A stretch of 64,000 nt of DNA from Nocardiopsis sp. CC223A (lineage in GTDB: Bacteria; Actinomycetota; Actinomycetes; Streptosporangiales; Streptosporangiaceae), in assembly GCF_030766825.1 (NCBI RefSeq), contig NZ_JASFDV010000002.1:62001-126000 (forward strand), written 5' to 3'. Under the pieces are notes generated by a model. The model searched no databases. It worked only from the letters and a program-made list of their open reading frames with translations, and had not been told where the DNA came from. The first letter of the stretch is position 1; each line of letters opens with the position of its first letter. This document shows, piece by piece, positions 1 to 9,094 of this stretch. The translations under genes and the position numbers were made by a program.

Positions 1-2101
1 TGGGCCGCACGCTGTCGGTGTGCACCCGGCTCATGTCGAGCAGGTTGTCGATGAGCCGGTTGAGCCGGTCGGTGGACTCCTCCACGGTCTCCAGCAGCGC
101 CTCCCGGTCCTCCTCGGCCAGTGTGATGTCGGTGGCCCGCAGGCTCGACAGGCTCGCCTTGATCGAGGTCAGCGGGGTGCGCAGGTCGTGCGAGACCGCG
201 GCCAGCAGGGCGGTGCGTATCTTGTGGCCCGCCGCCTGACGCCGGGCCTCGGCCGCGTCCCACTCCAGCCGCTGGTGCTCCAGGGCGATCCCGATGTGCG
301 CCGCGAACGCCCGCAGCACCCCCCGGTCGGCGGCGGGCAGCACCCGCCCGCGCAGCGCCAGGGCCAGGGTGTCGGAGATCGACACCAGCACGTCCGCCTC
401 CTCGGGGGAGTCGGCCGCGGGGGACCCGACGCTGTGCACCGGCCGCCACCGTTCGCCGTCCAGCGGTCCGCCGTCGTCGCCGCCCCCGTCCTCGGCGGTG
501 GCGTCCACCCGTTCCAGCAGGGTCGCCGACCGCTGCCCGAAGGTCTCCCGGATGCGCCGCAGCAGCGCGTGCAGGGGTTCGTTGCCGGACAGGACGCTGC
601 CGGCCAGCAGCGTCACGGCGTCGGCCTCGGCCCGGGCCCGCGCCGCCTGCGCCGACCGGCGGGCCGCCATCTCCACGACGATCGCCACCAGCGTTCCGAC
701 CAGGGTGAACGCCACCAGCGCCAGCATGTTGTCCACCGACACCGAGGGCCGCCCGTGCAGCGGCGACAGCAGGGCGGTGAGCAGGATCGCGCTCCACAGC
801 GCCGACACCAGCGCCGGACGCAGGCCGCCCACCGCCGCCGTGGACACGGTGATGAGGAGCAGCAGCATCGCGTCGGAGGCCGGGCCGCTGTCGGTGAACG
901 GCGGCAGTGCCAGCACCAGGGACATCAGGGTGGGCGCCAGCAGGGCCAGCGACCAGCCCGCCAGCCTGCGGTGCTCGCCCAGCCCCCGCCCCGGCGGCGG
1001 CAGCGGCCAGCGCCCGCTGCCCACCTCCTCGTGCGTGACGATGTGCACGTCGATGTCGCCGGACTCACGGGCGACGATCGCGCCCACGCCGGGCCCGAAC
1101 ATGTACTGCCAGGCGCGCCGCCGCGACGAGCCCAGCACGATCTGGGTGGCGTGCACCCCGCGGGCGAACTCCAGCAGCCCCGTCGGCACGTCGTTGGCGA
1201 CCACCTGGTGGTAGGTGCCGCCCAGCTCGGCGAGCAGCCGCCGCTGCCGCAGCAGATCGTCGCCGGGCGCCCGGGAGATCCCCTGCGGGGGGACCACGTG
1301 CACGGCCAGCAGGTGGCTGGGCTGGGGGTGGCCGCCCCGGGAGCGGGCCGCCACCCGGGCGGCCCGGCGGATCAGGGTCTCGCCCTCGGGGCCGCCGGTC
1401 AGCGCGACCACGACCCGCTCGCGCGCCTCCCAGGTGCGGCGGATCTCGTGCTCGCCCCGGTACCGGGCCAGCCCCGCCTCCACCTGGTCGGCGGTCCACA
1501 GCAGCGCCAGCTCGCGCAGCGCGGCCAGGTTGCCCTCGCGGTAGTAGTCGGCCAGCGCGGCGTCCACCCGTTCGGCCGGGTGGATGTCGCCGTGCGCCAT
1601 CCGGCGGCGCAGCTCCTGGGGGGTGACGTCGACCAGTTCGACCTCGGCGGCCCGGCGCACCACGTGGTCGGGGACGGTGCGGTCGGGGCGGACACCGGTG
1701 ATCTGGTGGACGACGTCGTTGAGCGACTCCAGGTGGTGGATGCCCACGGTGGACAGCACGTCGATGCCCGCCTCCAGCAGCTCCTCGACGTCCTGCCAGC
1801 GGGTCGGGTTGGGGGAGCCGGGCGGATTGGGCCTGGCCAGGTCGTCCACCACCGCCAGCCGGGGTGTGCGGGATATCACGGCCGCGGTGTCGACCGATCC
1901 CGAGGGGTGGAGCGGGACCGACTCCAGCCGGGAGAGCAGCTCTGCCGTACGCTCCCGCCGGTGCGTGTCGACCGCCGTGACCACCACGGAGACGCCGTCG
2001 GCGGCCCGGCGGCAGGCCTCGGCCAGCGCGCCGTGCGTGGTGCCGACCCCGGGTGCCGAGCCCAGATAGATACGGAGTTTTCCTCGTCCCACGGCATCCA
2101 T
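1..2101 (-). CDS. kdpD: Kdp potassium sensor histidine kinase KdpD, N-terminal 700 residues (partial)
   Basis: Membrane sensor kinase that controls the KdpFABC potassium pump through KdpE. The gene runs off the left edge, so the ATP-binding kinase end is not seen. Read from the ATG at 2101-2099, the order is: KdpD cytosolic domain (about 10-215) with the P-loop-like stretch GSAPGVGTTH from residue 14, a Usp-like domain (about 235-360), four hydrophobic segments (about 385-490), a GAF-like part, and the HisKA box SHDLRTPLTSIKAS with the phospho-acceptor His at 638. The usual Walker lysine (GVGKT) reads Thr here. No clear ribosome binding site precedes the ATG. The family assignment is firm from domain order and the H-box; the exact start is less sure. 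Confidence 0.9.
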   Translation of the reverse strand, partial: MDAVGRGKLRIYLGSAPGVGTTHGALAEACRRAADGVSVVVTAVDTHRRERTAELLSRLESVPLHPSGSVDTAAVISRTPRLAVVDDLARPNPPGSPNPTRWQDVEELLEAGIDVLSTVGIHHLESLNDVVHQITGVRPDRTVPDHVVRRAAEVELVDVTPQELRRRMAHGDIHPAERVDAALADYYREGNLAALRELALLWTADQVEAGLARYRGEHEIRRTWEARERVVVALTGGPEGETLIRRAARVAARSRGGHPQPSHLLAVHVVPPQGISRAPGDDLLRQRRLLAELGGTYHQVVANDVPTGLLEFARGVHATQIVLGSSRRRAWQYMFGPGVGAIVARESGDIDVHIVTHEEVGSGRWPLPPPGRGLGEHRRLAGWSLALLAPTLMSLVLALPPFTDSGPASDAMLLLLITVSTAAVGGLRPALVSALWSAILLTALLSPLHGRPSVSVDNMLALVAFTLVGTLVAIVVEMAARRSAQAARARAEADAVTLLAGSVLSGNEPLHALLRRIRETFGQRSATLLERVDATAEDGGGDDGGPLDGERWRPVHSVGSPAADSPEEADVLVSISDTLALALRGRVLPAADRGVLRAFAAHIGIALEHQRLEWDAAEARRQAAGHKIRTALLAAVSHDLRTPLTSIKASLSSLRATDITLAEEDREALLETVEESTDRLNRLIDNLLDMSRVHTDSVRP

Positions 2102-2287
2102 TGTCGGGCCGCGGGAACGCTCTGTGGCCGGTATCGGCCGGAAAAGCGGGTCCCGTGGGTCGGGGTGCGCGCGCAATCCGTGCAAACCTGTGACAGCGCT
2201 TCGTGCGCCGCACGCGGCGTCCTGTTCACCGGGACGCGCCCCCACGCCCGTTCTCCCCCGAGAATCACTGTTCTGGAGTGCCTTCCG

Positions 2288-3232
2288 ATGTCGGTTCAGC
2301 CGCCCTACGGCTTCCCGGACCCGAACCAGGGCCACCGCCACCCGCAGGGAGGGCCGCAGGGCCCTCACGGCCAGGGCCACGGGCCCGTGCCGCCGGGATA
2401 CCCGCAACAGCCGCCGCAGGGCGGGTTCCCGCCCCCCGGCGCCCCGGGAGGCCCCGGGCACCCCGGACCTCCCGGGTACCCCGGCGGCCCCGGCCCCGGT
2501 CATCCCGGTGGCCCGCAGGGGCCCTTCCCGCCCGGTGCCCCCCAGGGCGGGTTCCCGGGTGCTCCGGCGCCCAAGCCCAGGCGGACCGGGCTGATCGTCG
2601 GCGGCGCGATCGCGGGCGCGGTGGTCCTCCTCGCCGGCGCGGGCGCGGCCGTCGCCCTGAACATGCCGCGGGAGTACGTCTCCTTCCCCGACTGCTACGA
2701 GGTCTTCGACCCGGTGATCTTCGAGAACGCGGCACAGGTCACCGGCCTGACGGTCTCCGGCGAGTTCACCGAGGACGACGGTGAGGACCATGGCGACCTC
2801 CAGTGCGAGATCGTCTCGGGCTACGGCGACGAGAGCTTCGGCGCGTTCAGCGTCTCGGCGGAGGCTCTCGACCCCGAGGGGGACCAGTGGGAGGAGGCTT
2901 TCGGCGCGATCGAGGAGATCCGGGAGGAGGTCCCCGAGCAGTTGTCCCAGGGTGAACGGGGCCCGCTGACCATCGACGGCGAGACGTCCGAGGACGCCAT
3001 GTGGCGGACCAGTTCCGCCGGGGACACCGGCATCGTGATCGGGTTCGCCGAAGAGTCGGCGTTCTTCTCCGTCGCCACGGCCACGAACGTCTTCTTCGTC
3101 GACAACCTGGCGGTGGGCATCGTCTACGGGTTCGAGCCCGGGGACCTTGAGCTGGAAGAGGCGATGGACATGGTCCACTCCCTGGGCGGCGGCGTCGAGA
3201 CCGCGCTGCGCCGCACGGGCGAGACCGCCTGA
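2288..3232 (+). CDS. Pro/Gly-rich membrane-anchored hypothetical protein
   Basis: A 314-residue protein of unknown function. Residues 1-100 are a low-complexity tail rich in Pro, Gly and Gln, typical of actinomycete cytoplasmic tails. Residues 101-124 form one hydrophobic helix preceded by KPRR, so the acidic C-terminal domain should lie outside the membrane. That domain has two cysteines (136 and 173) that could form a disulfide. The next gene has the same layout and cysteine spacing style, so the two look like paralogs. The ATG at 2288 is chosen because the Pro/Gly tail begins there; the upstream open frame is antisense to kdpD. Confidence 0.75.
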   Translation: MSVQPPYGFPDPNQGHRHPQGGPQGPHGQGHGPVPPGYPQQPPQGGFPPPGAPGGPGHPGPPGYPGGPGPGHPGGPQGPFPPGAPQGGFPGAPAPKPRRTGLIVGGAIAGAVVLLAGAGAAVALNMPREYVSFPDCYEVFDPVIFENAAQVTGLTVSGEFTEDDGEDHGDLQCEIVSGYGDESFGAFSVSAEALDPEGDQWEEAFGAIEEIREEVPEQLSQGERGPLTIDGETSEDAMWRTSSAGDTGIVIGFAEESAFFSVATATNVFFVDNLAVGIVYGFEPGDLELEEAMDMVHSLGGGVETALRRTGETA

Positions 3233-3369
3233 ACCCGGTGCCCCCGGCGGGATGCGTTCCCGGCGGGGGCGGGTATCCCCCGGGGAGCGGCCCCCGCCGC
3301 TCCCGGCAACGACGACGCCCCCGGCGAGGAGGTGCGGCGCGGTCCACACGGGCCGGCGCCGCGGAACCG

Positions 3370-4224
3370 ATGACGTATCCCCCCGACGACCGCTCCTTCC
3401 CCGGCCCACCCGGCGGCCGGGCCTTTCCCGGCGGGCCCGGGACCCCCGGCGTTCCCGGGCCGCCCGGATACGGCCCGCCGCCCGGTTCCGGTGCCCGCTT
3501 CCCGCCCCCCGGCCCGCCCGGAGGCGGTCCGTATCCACCGTCCGGCGGCCCGTATCCGCCCCCCGGCCCGCCGCCGCGCCGTTCCCGCAAGGGGCTGGCG
3601 ATCGGCGCCGGCGCGGTCGCGGCGGTGCTGGTGGCCGGACTGCTGGGCTTCGTGGTGTGGGAGGCGGCGGGCGGACGCCCCTACGCCGAGTTGGCCTCCT
3701 GCCGCGACCTGCTGCCCGCCCGGGTGGTCGACACCATTCCCGGCGCCGACCGCCCCCGGGCCGAGGGCGGGTACACCCCGGCGGAGGAGGACGAGTGGTA
3801 TTCCGACAACGACGACCTGGTGGACGCCGGCTACCTCGGTCAGCTGTCCTGCCAGGTCCTGGACCGGGACGACGAGTGGAGCCTCGGCGTCGACGTCTCC
3901 CTGTTCGACCACGAGCTCTCCCAGGAGTTCATCGAGGACGACGACGAGAGGTTCGAGGACCGCGTGAGCGACCTGGAACGCGGCCGCGACGACGATGACG
4001 TCCTGGAATGGGCGCGCACCTCGGTGGGCGACGGCGGACTCGTGACCCTCCACGACTTCGAGGGCGAACGGTCCGCCAGCGCCGTCTTCCGCGACGTCAA
4101 CGTGTTCGTGTACGTCCACTACCCGGTCCCCGAGGACGTGGACGACACCGAGGCCGTGGAGTTCCTGGAGGACTTCTCCGGGCAGGTCCGCCGCGGGCTC
4201 GCGCGCGACTCGGAGAGGGTCTGA
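3370..4224 (+). CDS. Pro/Gly-rich membrane-anchored hypothetical protein, paralog of the preceding gene
   Basis: A 284-residue protein of unknown function built like its upstream neighbour: Pro/Gly-rich tail (1-70), a basic stretch RRSRK, one membrane helix (75-97), then a very acidic extracytoplasmic domain with two cysteines (111 and 161). The ATG at 3370 starts the low-complexity tail; no strong ribosome binding site is visible and the frame is open further upstream to 3238. The gap to the preceding gene is 137 bp. Adjacent duplication followed by divergence is the likely origin. Confidence 0.7.
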   Translation: MTYPPDDRSFPGPPGGRAFPGGPGTPGVPGPPGYGPPPGSGARFPPPGPPGGGPYPPSGGPYPPPGPPPRRSRKGLAIGAGAVAAVLVAGLLGFVVWEAAGGRPYAELASCRDLLPARVVDTIPGADRPRAEGGYTPAEEDEWYSDNDDLVDAGYLGQLSCQVLDRDDEWSLGVDVSLFDHELSQEFIEDDDERFEDRVSDLERGRDDDDVLEWARTSVGDGGLVTLHDFEGERSASAVFRDVNVFVYVHYPVPEDVDDTEAVEFLEDFSGQVRRGLARDSERV

Positions 4225-4272
4225 CCCGGCCGGACGGGTGCGCGGGCGGCCCGCCCGCGCACCCGTGGCCGG

Positions 4273-5889
4273 TCAGTCCCGCGCGTCCGGGATGAGCTTG
4301 CCCGGGTTGAGCACGCCCTCCGGGTCCAGCGCCGCCTTGACCGCCCGCAGCACCTCGGCGCCCAGCGGGCCGATCTCCGCGGCCAGCCACGGCCGGTGGT
4401 CGGTGCCCACCGCGTGGTGGTGGGTGATGGTCCCCCCGTTCGCGACGATCGCGTCGGAGGCGGCGCGCTTGGCGCCCTCCCAGCGCGTCAGCGGGTCCTC
4501 GCCCGCCGCCGTCGCCACCGTGAAGTACAGGGACGCCCCGGTCGGATAGGTGTGCGACACGTGGCACATCACCACGACCCCGCCCTCGTCCCCCTCCAGC
4601 GCCCCGGTCAGGGCGCCGGTGACGGCGGAGTACAGCGGGAGCAGGTCGGTCCAGCTCGCCGCGGTCTCCAGGGTCTCGGCGAGCACGCCCGCCGACAGCA
4701 GGGTGTCGCGCAGGTAGGGGGAGGAGAACCGGTTCTCCCGCCAGTGCGCCACCGGCCCCGCGCCCAGCAGGGTCCCGCCCGCCCGGGACAGCACCTCGCG
4801 CACCACCGCGGAGCGGGCGGTGACCTCGGCGTCGGTGCCCTCGAACCCGAGCACGGCCTGGCAGCCCGGCCGCGCCTCGTGCCCGCCCAGGGCGGCGCCC
4901 ACGAACGTCTCGGACTCGTCCAGGACCCGCGCCATGGTGGGCCGGGTGTCCGACTGGGCCAGGGTGCGCAGGGCGTCCACCCCGGTGACGAAGTCGGGGA
5001 ACGACCACGCCTCGTCCAGGACCGCCTCGGGGATCGGCCGCACACGTACACCGACCTCGGTGATCACGCCCAGGGTGCCCTCCGAGCCGAGCAGCAGCCG
5101 GCGCAGGTCGGGGCCCGCCGCCGACGCCGGGGCACCGCCCGCCTCCAGGGTCCCGCGCGGGGTGGCCGCGCGCAGCGACACCACCATGTCCTCGAACCGG
5201 CCGTAACCGGAGGACGCCTGCCCGCTGGAACGGGTGGCGGCGTACCCGCCGATGGTCGCGTACTCGTGGCTCTGCGGCAGGTGGCCGAGCATCAGCCCGT
5301 GCTCGGCCAGCAGTGCCTCGGCCGCCGGGCCGCGCACACCCGCGCCCAGGACGGCGGTCATCGAGGTGGGGTCCAGGGAGACCAGCCGGTCCAGGCGGCG
5401 CAGGTCCAGTGCCACGACGGAGCCGAAACGGCCGCGCAGCGGGGTCAGCCCGCCCACGACGCTGGTGCCGCCGCCGAAGGGCACCACGGCGATCCGCTCG
5501 GCGGAGCAGACCTCCAGCAATGCCTGCACCTCGTCGTGGTCGGCGGGGTACAGGACGGCGTCGGGTGCGGGGTCGGCCGCCCCCGAGCGGCGCAGCAGCA
5601 GGTCGGGGGTGCTCTTGCCGCCCGCGTGGCGCAGCCGGGTCGCGTCGTCGGTGCGGACGTGGTCGTCGCCCACGACCGCGGCCAGCGCGGCGCGGGCCCG
5701 CCCGGTGAGAACGGGGGGCGCCAGCTCCACCGCCTCCTCGGGGACGGGGGGACGTTCGGTGAGCCGGGCGCGCAGCACCTGGGCGATGAGGTCGCGCAGA
5801 CCGGGGTCCAGTTCCCGGGCCCGGTCGGGGTCACCCCAGGCGAACCAGCTCATCTCGGGGGCGGTGCGGGGTGTGGTGTCGTCAGCCAT
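4273..5889 (-). CDS. FAD-binding oxidoreductase, alkylglycerone-phosphate synthase (AGPS)-like
   Basis: A 538-residue flavoprotein of the FAD_binding_4 / FAD-oxidase C family. The FAD loop VPFGGGTSVVGG lies at 136-147, the second FAD motif GSEGTLGVITEVGVRVRP near 270, and an HHHAVG motif near the C terminus resembles the His-rich HHHGVG signature of AGPS-type enzymes. AGPS makes ether lipids from acyl-DHAP; whether this bacterial member does so is not shown. It is divergent from a TetR gene with start codons 17 bp apart, and a glpD-like gene follows the TetR gene. A role in glycerophosphate or ether-lipid metabolism is inferred from that context; a D-lactate or glycolate dehydrogenase-like role is the main alternative. 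Confidence 0.8.
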   Translation of the reverse strand: MADDTTPRTAPEMSWFAWGDPDRARELDPGLRDLIAQVLRARLTERPPVPEEAVELAPPVLTGRARAALAAVVGDDHVRTDDATRLRHAGGKSTPDLLLRRSGAADPAPDAVLYPADHDEVQALLEVCSAERIAVVPFGGGTSVVGGLTPLRGRFGSVVALDLRRLDRLVSLDPTSMTAVLGAGVRGPAAEALLAEHGLMLGHLPQSHEYATIGGYAATRSSGQASSGYGRFEDMVVSLRAATPRGTLEAGGAPASAAGPDLRRLLLGSEGTLGVITEVGVRVRPIPEAVLDEAWSFPDFVTGVDALRTLAQSDTRPTMARVLDESETFVGAALGGHEARPGCQAVLGFEGTDAEVTARSAVVREVLSRAGGTLLGAGPVAHWRENRFSSPYLRDTLLSAGVLAETLETAASWTDLLPLYSAVTGALTGALEGDEGGVVVMCHVSHTYPTGASLYFTVATAAGEDPLTRWEGAKRAASDAIVANGGTITHHHAVGTDHRPWLAAEIGPLGAEVLRAVKAALDPEGVLNPGKLIPDARD

Positions 5890-5897
5890 GCTCTACA

Positions 5898-5919
5898 GTT
5901 TTACACATGTCGTCAAAAC
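5898..5919. promoter_or_regulatory. Imperfect palindrome in the AGPS-like/TetR divergent region
   Basis: The 17-bp gap between the two divergent start codons and the first TetR codons hold an inverted repeat with GTTTT at 5898-5902 and AAAAC at 5915-5919. TetR regulators commonly bind such palindromes next to their own gene, so this is a candidate operator. It overlaps the TetR ATG, so TetR mRNA may be leaderless. Binding is inferred. Confidence 0.45.
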
Positions 5920-6494
5920 GTAACGTTGAAGACAGCATCCTCGACGCGGCGCGCGCCTGTGTCGTGGACTTCGGGGTGCGCCGCACCACGCTGACCGACG
6001 TCGCCCGCCGCGCCGGTGTCAGCCGGCCGACCGTCTACCGGCACTGGCCCGACGTCACGGCCCTGGTCGCGGACCTGCTCACCCGGGAGCTGCGGCGGAT
6101 CCTCCTGGAGGAGGAGATGGCCGCCGAGCACGACCTCGCCGAGGAGAGCGTTCGGGTCCGGCTGGTGCTGCACGTGGCCGGGGTGGCCCGGGCGATGCTG
6201 CACCACCCGCTGTTCACCCGCATCGTCGACACCGAGCCCGAGCTCATGACCACCTACACGTTCCAGCGCCTGGGCACGAGCCACCGGGCCGCCCTGGAGA
6301 TCCTCGAACCCGTGGTCGCCCAGGGACAGGCCGAGGGGTCGATCCGCGCCGGGGACCCGGCGGTCCTGGCCCGCCTGGTCATGGTCACCGCGCAGAACAC
6401 CGTCACCTCGCGCCACCTGTTCGCCGACCTCTTGGACGAGGAGGCGCTCGTCGACGAGCTGGCCACCCTCGTCGACGGCTACCTGACCCCCTGA
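5907..6494 (+). CDS. TetR/AcrR-family transcriptional regulator
   Basis: A 195-residue one-component repressor. The N-terminal helix-turn-helix is clear at about 25-50 (TLTDVARRAGVSRPTVYRHW); the rest is an all-helical ligand domain without recognisable ligand specificity. The ATG at 5907 gives the normal TetR N-terminal length; the upstream in-frame extension reaches into the divergent gene. It sits between the AGPS-like gene (minus) and glpD-like gene (plus), so it probably controls one or both. Confidence 0.88.
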   Translation: MSSKRNVEDSILDAARACVVDFGVRRTTLTDVARRAGVSRPTVYRHWPDVTALVADLLTRELRRILLEEEMAAEHDLAEESVRVRLVLHVAGVARAMLHHPLFTRIVDTEPELMTTYTFQRLGTSHRAALEILEPVVAQGQAEGSIRAGDPAVLARLVMVTAQNTVTSRHLFADLLDEEALVDELATLVDGYLTP

Positions 6495-6539
6495 TCTGGG
6501 CCTCCGCCGACCGCATCCCCCGGAAAGGACCGCTCTCCC

Positions 6540-8066
6540 ATGAGCAGCAGCACCTCCCTGAACGCCGCCCGCCGGGCCGCCGACCTCACCGCCCTGGAGT
6601 CCGACCCGAGAATCGACGTCCTCGTCATCGGCGGCGGGGTGACCGGTGCGGGCGTGGCCCTGGACGCCGCCTCCCGGGGGCTGTCCACCGTGCTCGTCGA
6701 ACGCCGCGACCTGGCCTTCGGCACCAGCCGGTGGAGTTCCAAGCTGGTCCACGGCGGCCTGCGCTACCTCGCCAAGGGCCGGGTCGGCATCGCCTACGAG
6801 AGCGCCCGCGAACGCGACGTCCTCATGCGGACCACCGCCCCCCACCTGGTGCGCCCGCTGCCCATGGTCGTCCCCGTCCACCGCGACCTGGGCGGGCTGC
6901 CCGGCGGGCTGTTCGCCCGTGCCGGGATGGGCATGGGCGACGTGCTGCGCCGACTGGCCGGGACCCCCGCGTCGGTGCTGCCCCGCCCCCGCCTGCTGGA
7001 CGCCGCCCGCACCCGTCGGCTCCTGCCCGCGGTGGAGGCCGAGGGGCTGCTCGGCGGCGTCCTGTCCTTCGACGGCCAGCTCGTCGACGACGCCCGTCTG
7101 GTACTGGGCCTGGCCCGTACCGCCGCCGGGCTGGGCGCCCGGATCATCACGCGCTGCTCGGCCGAGACCGTCACCACCGACGGCGCCGTGCTGCGCGACG
7201 AGGAGACCGGCCTCCCGCTGCCGGTGCGCCCGCGCGCCGTCGTCAACGCCACCGGCGTCCACGCCGACCTGCTCGACCCGGGTGTCCGGCTCAGCCCCAG
7301 CCGGGGCAGCCACCTGGTGCTCGACGGCGCCGTCCTGGGGCACCCCAAGGTGGCGCTCACCGTTCCGGTGGCAGGGGCCCCGGGCCGGTTCGTCTTCGCC
7401 CTGCCGCAGCCGGACGGGCGGGTCTTCCTGGGCCTCACCGACGAACCCGTCGAGGGGCCCGCGCCGCACGTGCCCGAGGTCCCCGAGGAGGACGTCGACT
7501 TCCTGCTGCACCAGGCCAACCGGGCGCTGCGGACGCCGATCCGCCGGTCGGACGTCCTGGGGGCGTTCGCCGGGCTGCGCCCGCTGCTGCACGGTGACGA
7601 GGACAGCACCGACCTGTCCCGCGAGCACTCGGTGACGGTCGCCCCCAACGGCACGGTCACCGTGGTCGGCGGCAAGCTCACCACCTACCGGGCGATGGCC
7701 CAGGAGGCCGTGGACGCCGCGGTGGCCCGGCACAGGCTGCCCGCCGGTCCCTGCCGGACCCGGACCCTGCCGCTGGTGGGCGCCGCCCCCCGGGAGGAGC
7801 TGGACGCCGTGGACGCGCCGCGCCGCCTGGTCGACCGCTACGGGAACGAAGCGCCCGCGGTGCTGGCCGAGGCCGCGGGCGACCCCGCCCTGCTGGAACC
7901 GATCGCCGCCGGGATCACCGGGGCGGAGCTGCGGTTCGGGGTGCGCCACGAGGGCGCGCTGGACGTGGACGACCTGCTGGAACGGCGCACCCGCATCGCG
8001 CTGGTCGACGCCGACCGCGAGCGCGCCCGGGAGGCGGCGCGGGCGGCGCTCGCGGCCCGGGTCTGA
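6540..8066 (+). CDS. glpD: FAD-dependent glycerol-3-phosphate dehydrogenase GlpD-like
   Basis: A 508-residue flavoenzyme that oxidises glycerol 3-phosphate to DHAP and feeds electrons to the quinone pool. The Rossmann FAD motif GGGVTG is at 31-36, followed by the GlpD signature FGTSRWSSKLVHGGLRYL (60-77), a GGKLTTYR motif near 375, and the GlpD C-terminal helical cap. A ribosome binding site (GGAAAGG) lies upstream of the ATG. It is 45 bp after the TetR gene on the same strand. Its product, DHAP, is the precursor of the AGPS substrate, which links it to the divergent oxidase. Confidence 0.9.
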   Translation: MSSSTSLNAARRAADLTALESDPRIDVLVIGGGVTGAGVALDAASRGLSTVLVERRDLAFGTSRWSSKLVHGGLRYLAKGRVGIAYESARERDVLMRTTAPHLVRPLPMVVPVHRDLGGLPGGLFARAGMGMGDVLRRLAGTPASVLPRPRLLDAARTRRLLPAVEAEGLLGGVLSFDGQLVDDARLVLGLARTAAGLGARIITRCSAETVTTDGAVLRDEETGLPLPVRPRAVVNATGVHADLLDPGVRLSPSRGSHLVLDGAVLGHPKVALTVPVAGAPGRFVFALPQPDGRVFLGLTDEPVEGPAPHVPEVPEEDVDFLLHQANRALRTPIRRSDVLGAFAGLRPLLHGDEDSTDLSREHSVTVAPNGTVTVVGGKLTTYRAMAQEAVDAAVARHRLPAGPCRTRTLPLVGAAPREELDAVDAPRRLVDRYGNEAPAVLAEAAGDPALLEPIAAGITGAELRFGVRHEGALDVDDLLERRTRIALVDADRERAREAARAALAARV

Positions 8067-8334
8067 CGCCCGCGGCGCCGGGCGGGGCGGTCCCCGGTGG
8101 TCGGGTACGGCGGTGCGGGGCGGCCGCGGAGCGCGCCCGGCGGTGCGGGGGAGGGGTTTTCGGGGAGTGCCGAGGAACGCGCCACACCGACATCCCCTGT
8201 CCCAGGGGAGCCGGATCGCGTATGGTCATACCGGTCCCGCACCGCCCGTCCCCCGCGGTGCCGTCGGACACTCCCGCAGCCGCCCCCTCCCACGGCTCGC
8301 CTGCCCACTGAGCCGCCCGCCCAAGGAGTCAGCC

Positions 8335-8868
8335 ATGCCCTCACTCGTTTCCGTGCCCGCCCTGGCCGAGGCCGAGGACACCGCCCTGGCGGGGGTCCCG
8401 GACGAGTACCGGCACTACTTCAACGGTCGTCCGCTGCCCTTCGTCAAACGCCACTGGGAGTTCCCGGGCCGGGCCGCGAACATCCCGCTGGCGCGCGCCT
8501 TCCTGGACACCTGCGCGGCCGCCCGTGACAGCGATTTCCGCTACCTCTTCGCGCTCCTGGGCACGGAGCTGGCGACCAACGCGATCAAGCACAGCAGGTC
8601 GGGGGAGGAGGGCCAGACCTTCGTGCTGCGGGTGACACGCACCCCCACCGGGCTGACCCTGGTCTGCCGCGACAACGGCACCCCGCACGACGGGCCGCTG
8701 ACCCCGGTGGTCCCCGCCGCCGACCGGCTCACCGCGGAGAACGGCCGCGGCCTGGCGCTGGTCGACAGCTTCGCCACCACCTGGGGCGACAACGGCCACC
8801 CCAGCATCCGCAAGGTCTGGTTCCACCTCGCCTACGACATGACCGGCAGCTCCTGGCCCGCCGCCTGA
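8335..8868 (+). CDS. RsbW/SpoIIAB-like ATP-binding protein (anti-sigma-type HATPase)
   Basis: A 177-residue single-domain GHKL ATPase of the type that actinomycetes encode in large numbers. The N-box ELATNAIKHS is at 78-87, the G1 box DNG at 113-115 and the G2 box GRGLALVD at 137-144. Such proteins act as serine kinases or anti-sigma factors; no partner anti-anti-sigma or sigma gene is adjacent, so its target is unknown. The start at 8335 has AAGGAG nine bases upstream. Confidence 0.8.
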   Translation: MPSLVSVPALAEAEDTALAGVPDEYRHYFNGRPLPFVKRHWEFPGRAANIPLARAFLDTCAAARDSDFRYLFALLGTELATNAIKHSRSGEEGQTFVLRVTRTPTGLTLVCRDNGTPHDGPLTPVVPAADRLTAENGRGLALVDSFATTWGDNGHPSIRKVWFHLAYDMTGSSWPAA

Positions 8869-9094
8869 CACCGCCCCCCCACCGCACCCCCGACCCCGGC
8901 CCTGACCGGGGTCTTGTCATATCCGGTCGCGGCGTGGGAACATACCGGCCAGTAGGTCGGGTGTGACGCATATCACCGGAAGGCGCGATCCGGGTGTCCC
9001 CCCGGCACTGCACCGCACCGTCACCGAACGCGGTCCGCGACCCCCGTCCCCCGAGCCGCACCCCCGGCGGCCCGACCACGAGGAGCCGGCCCCC

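Noticed and set aside
20-3232. Very long plus-strand open frame across kdpD and the next gene
   Set aside because: Its first two thirds are antisense to kdpD with Arg/Gly/His-rich composition; only the part from 2288 is a real protein.
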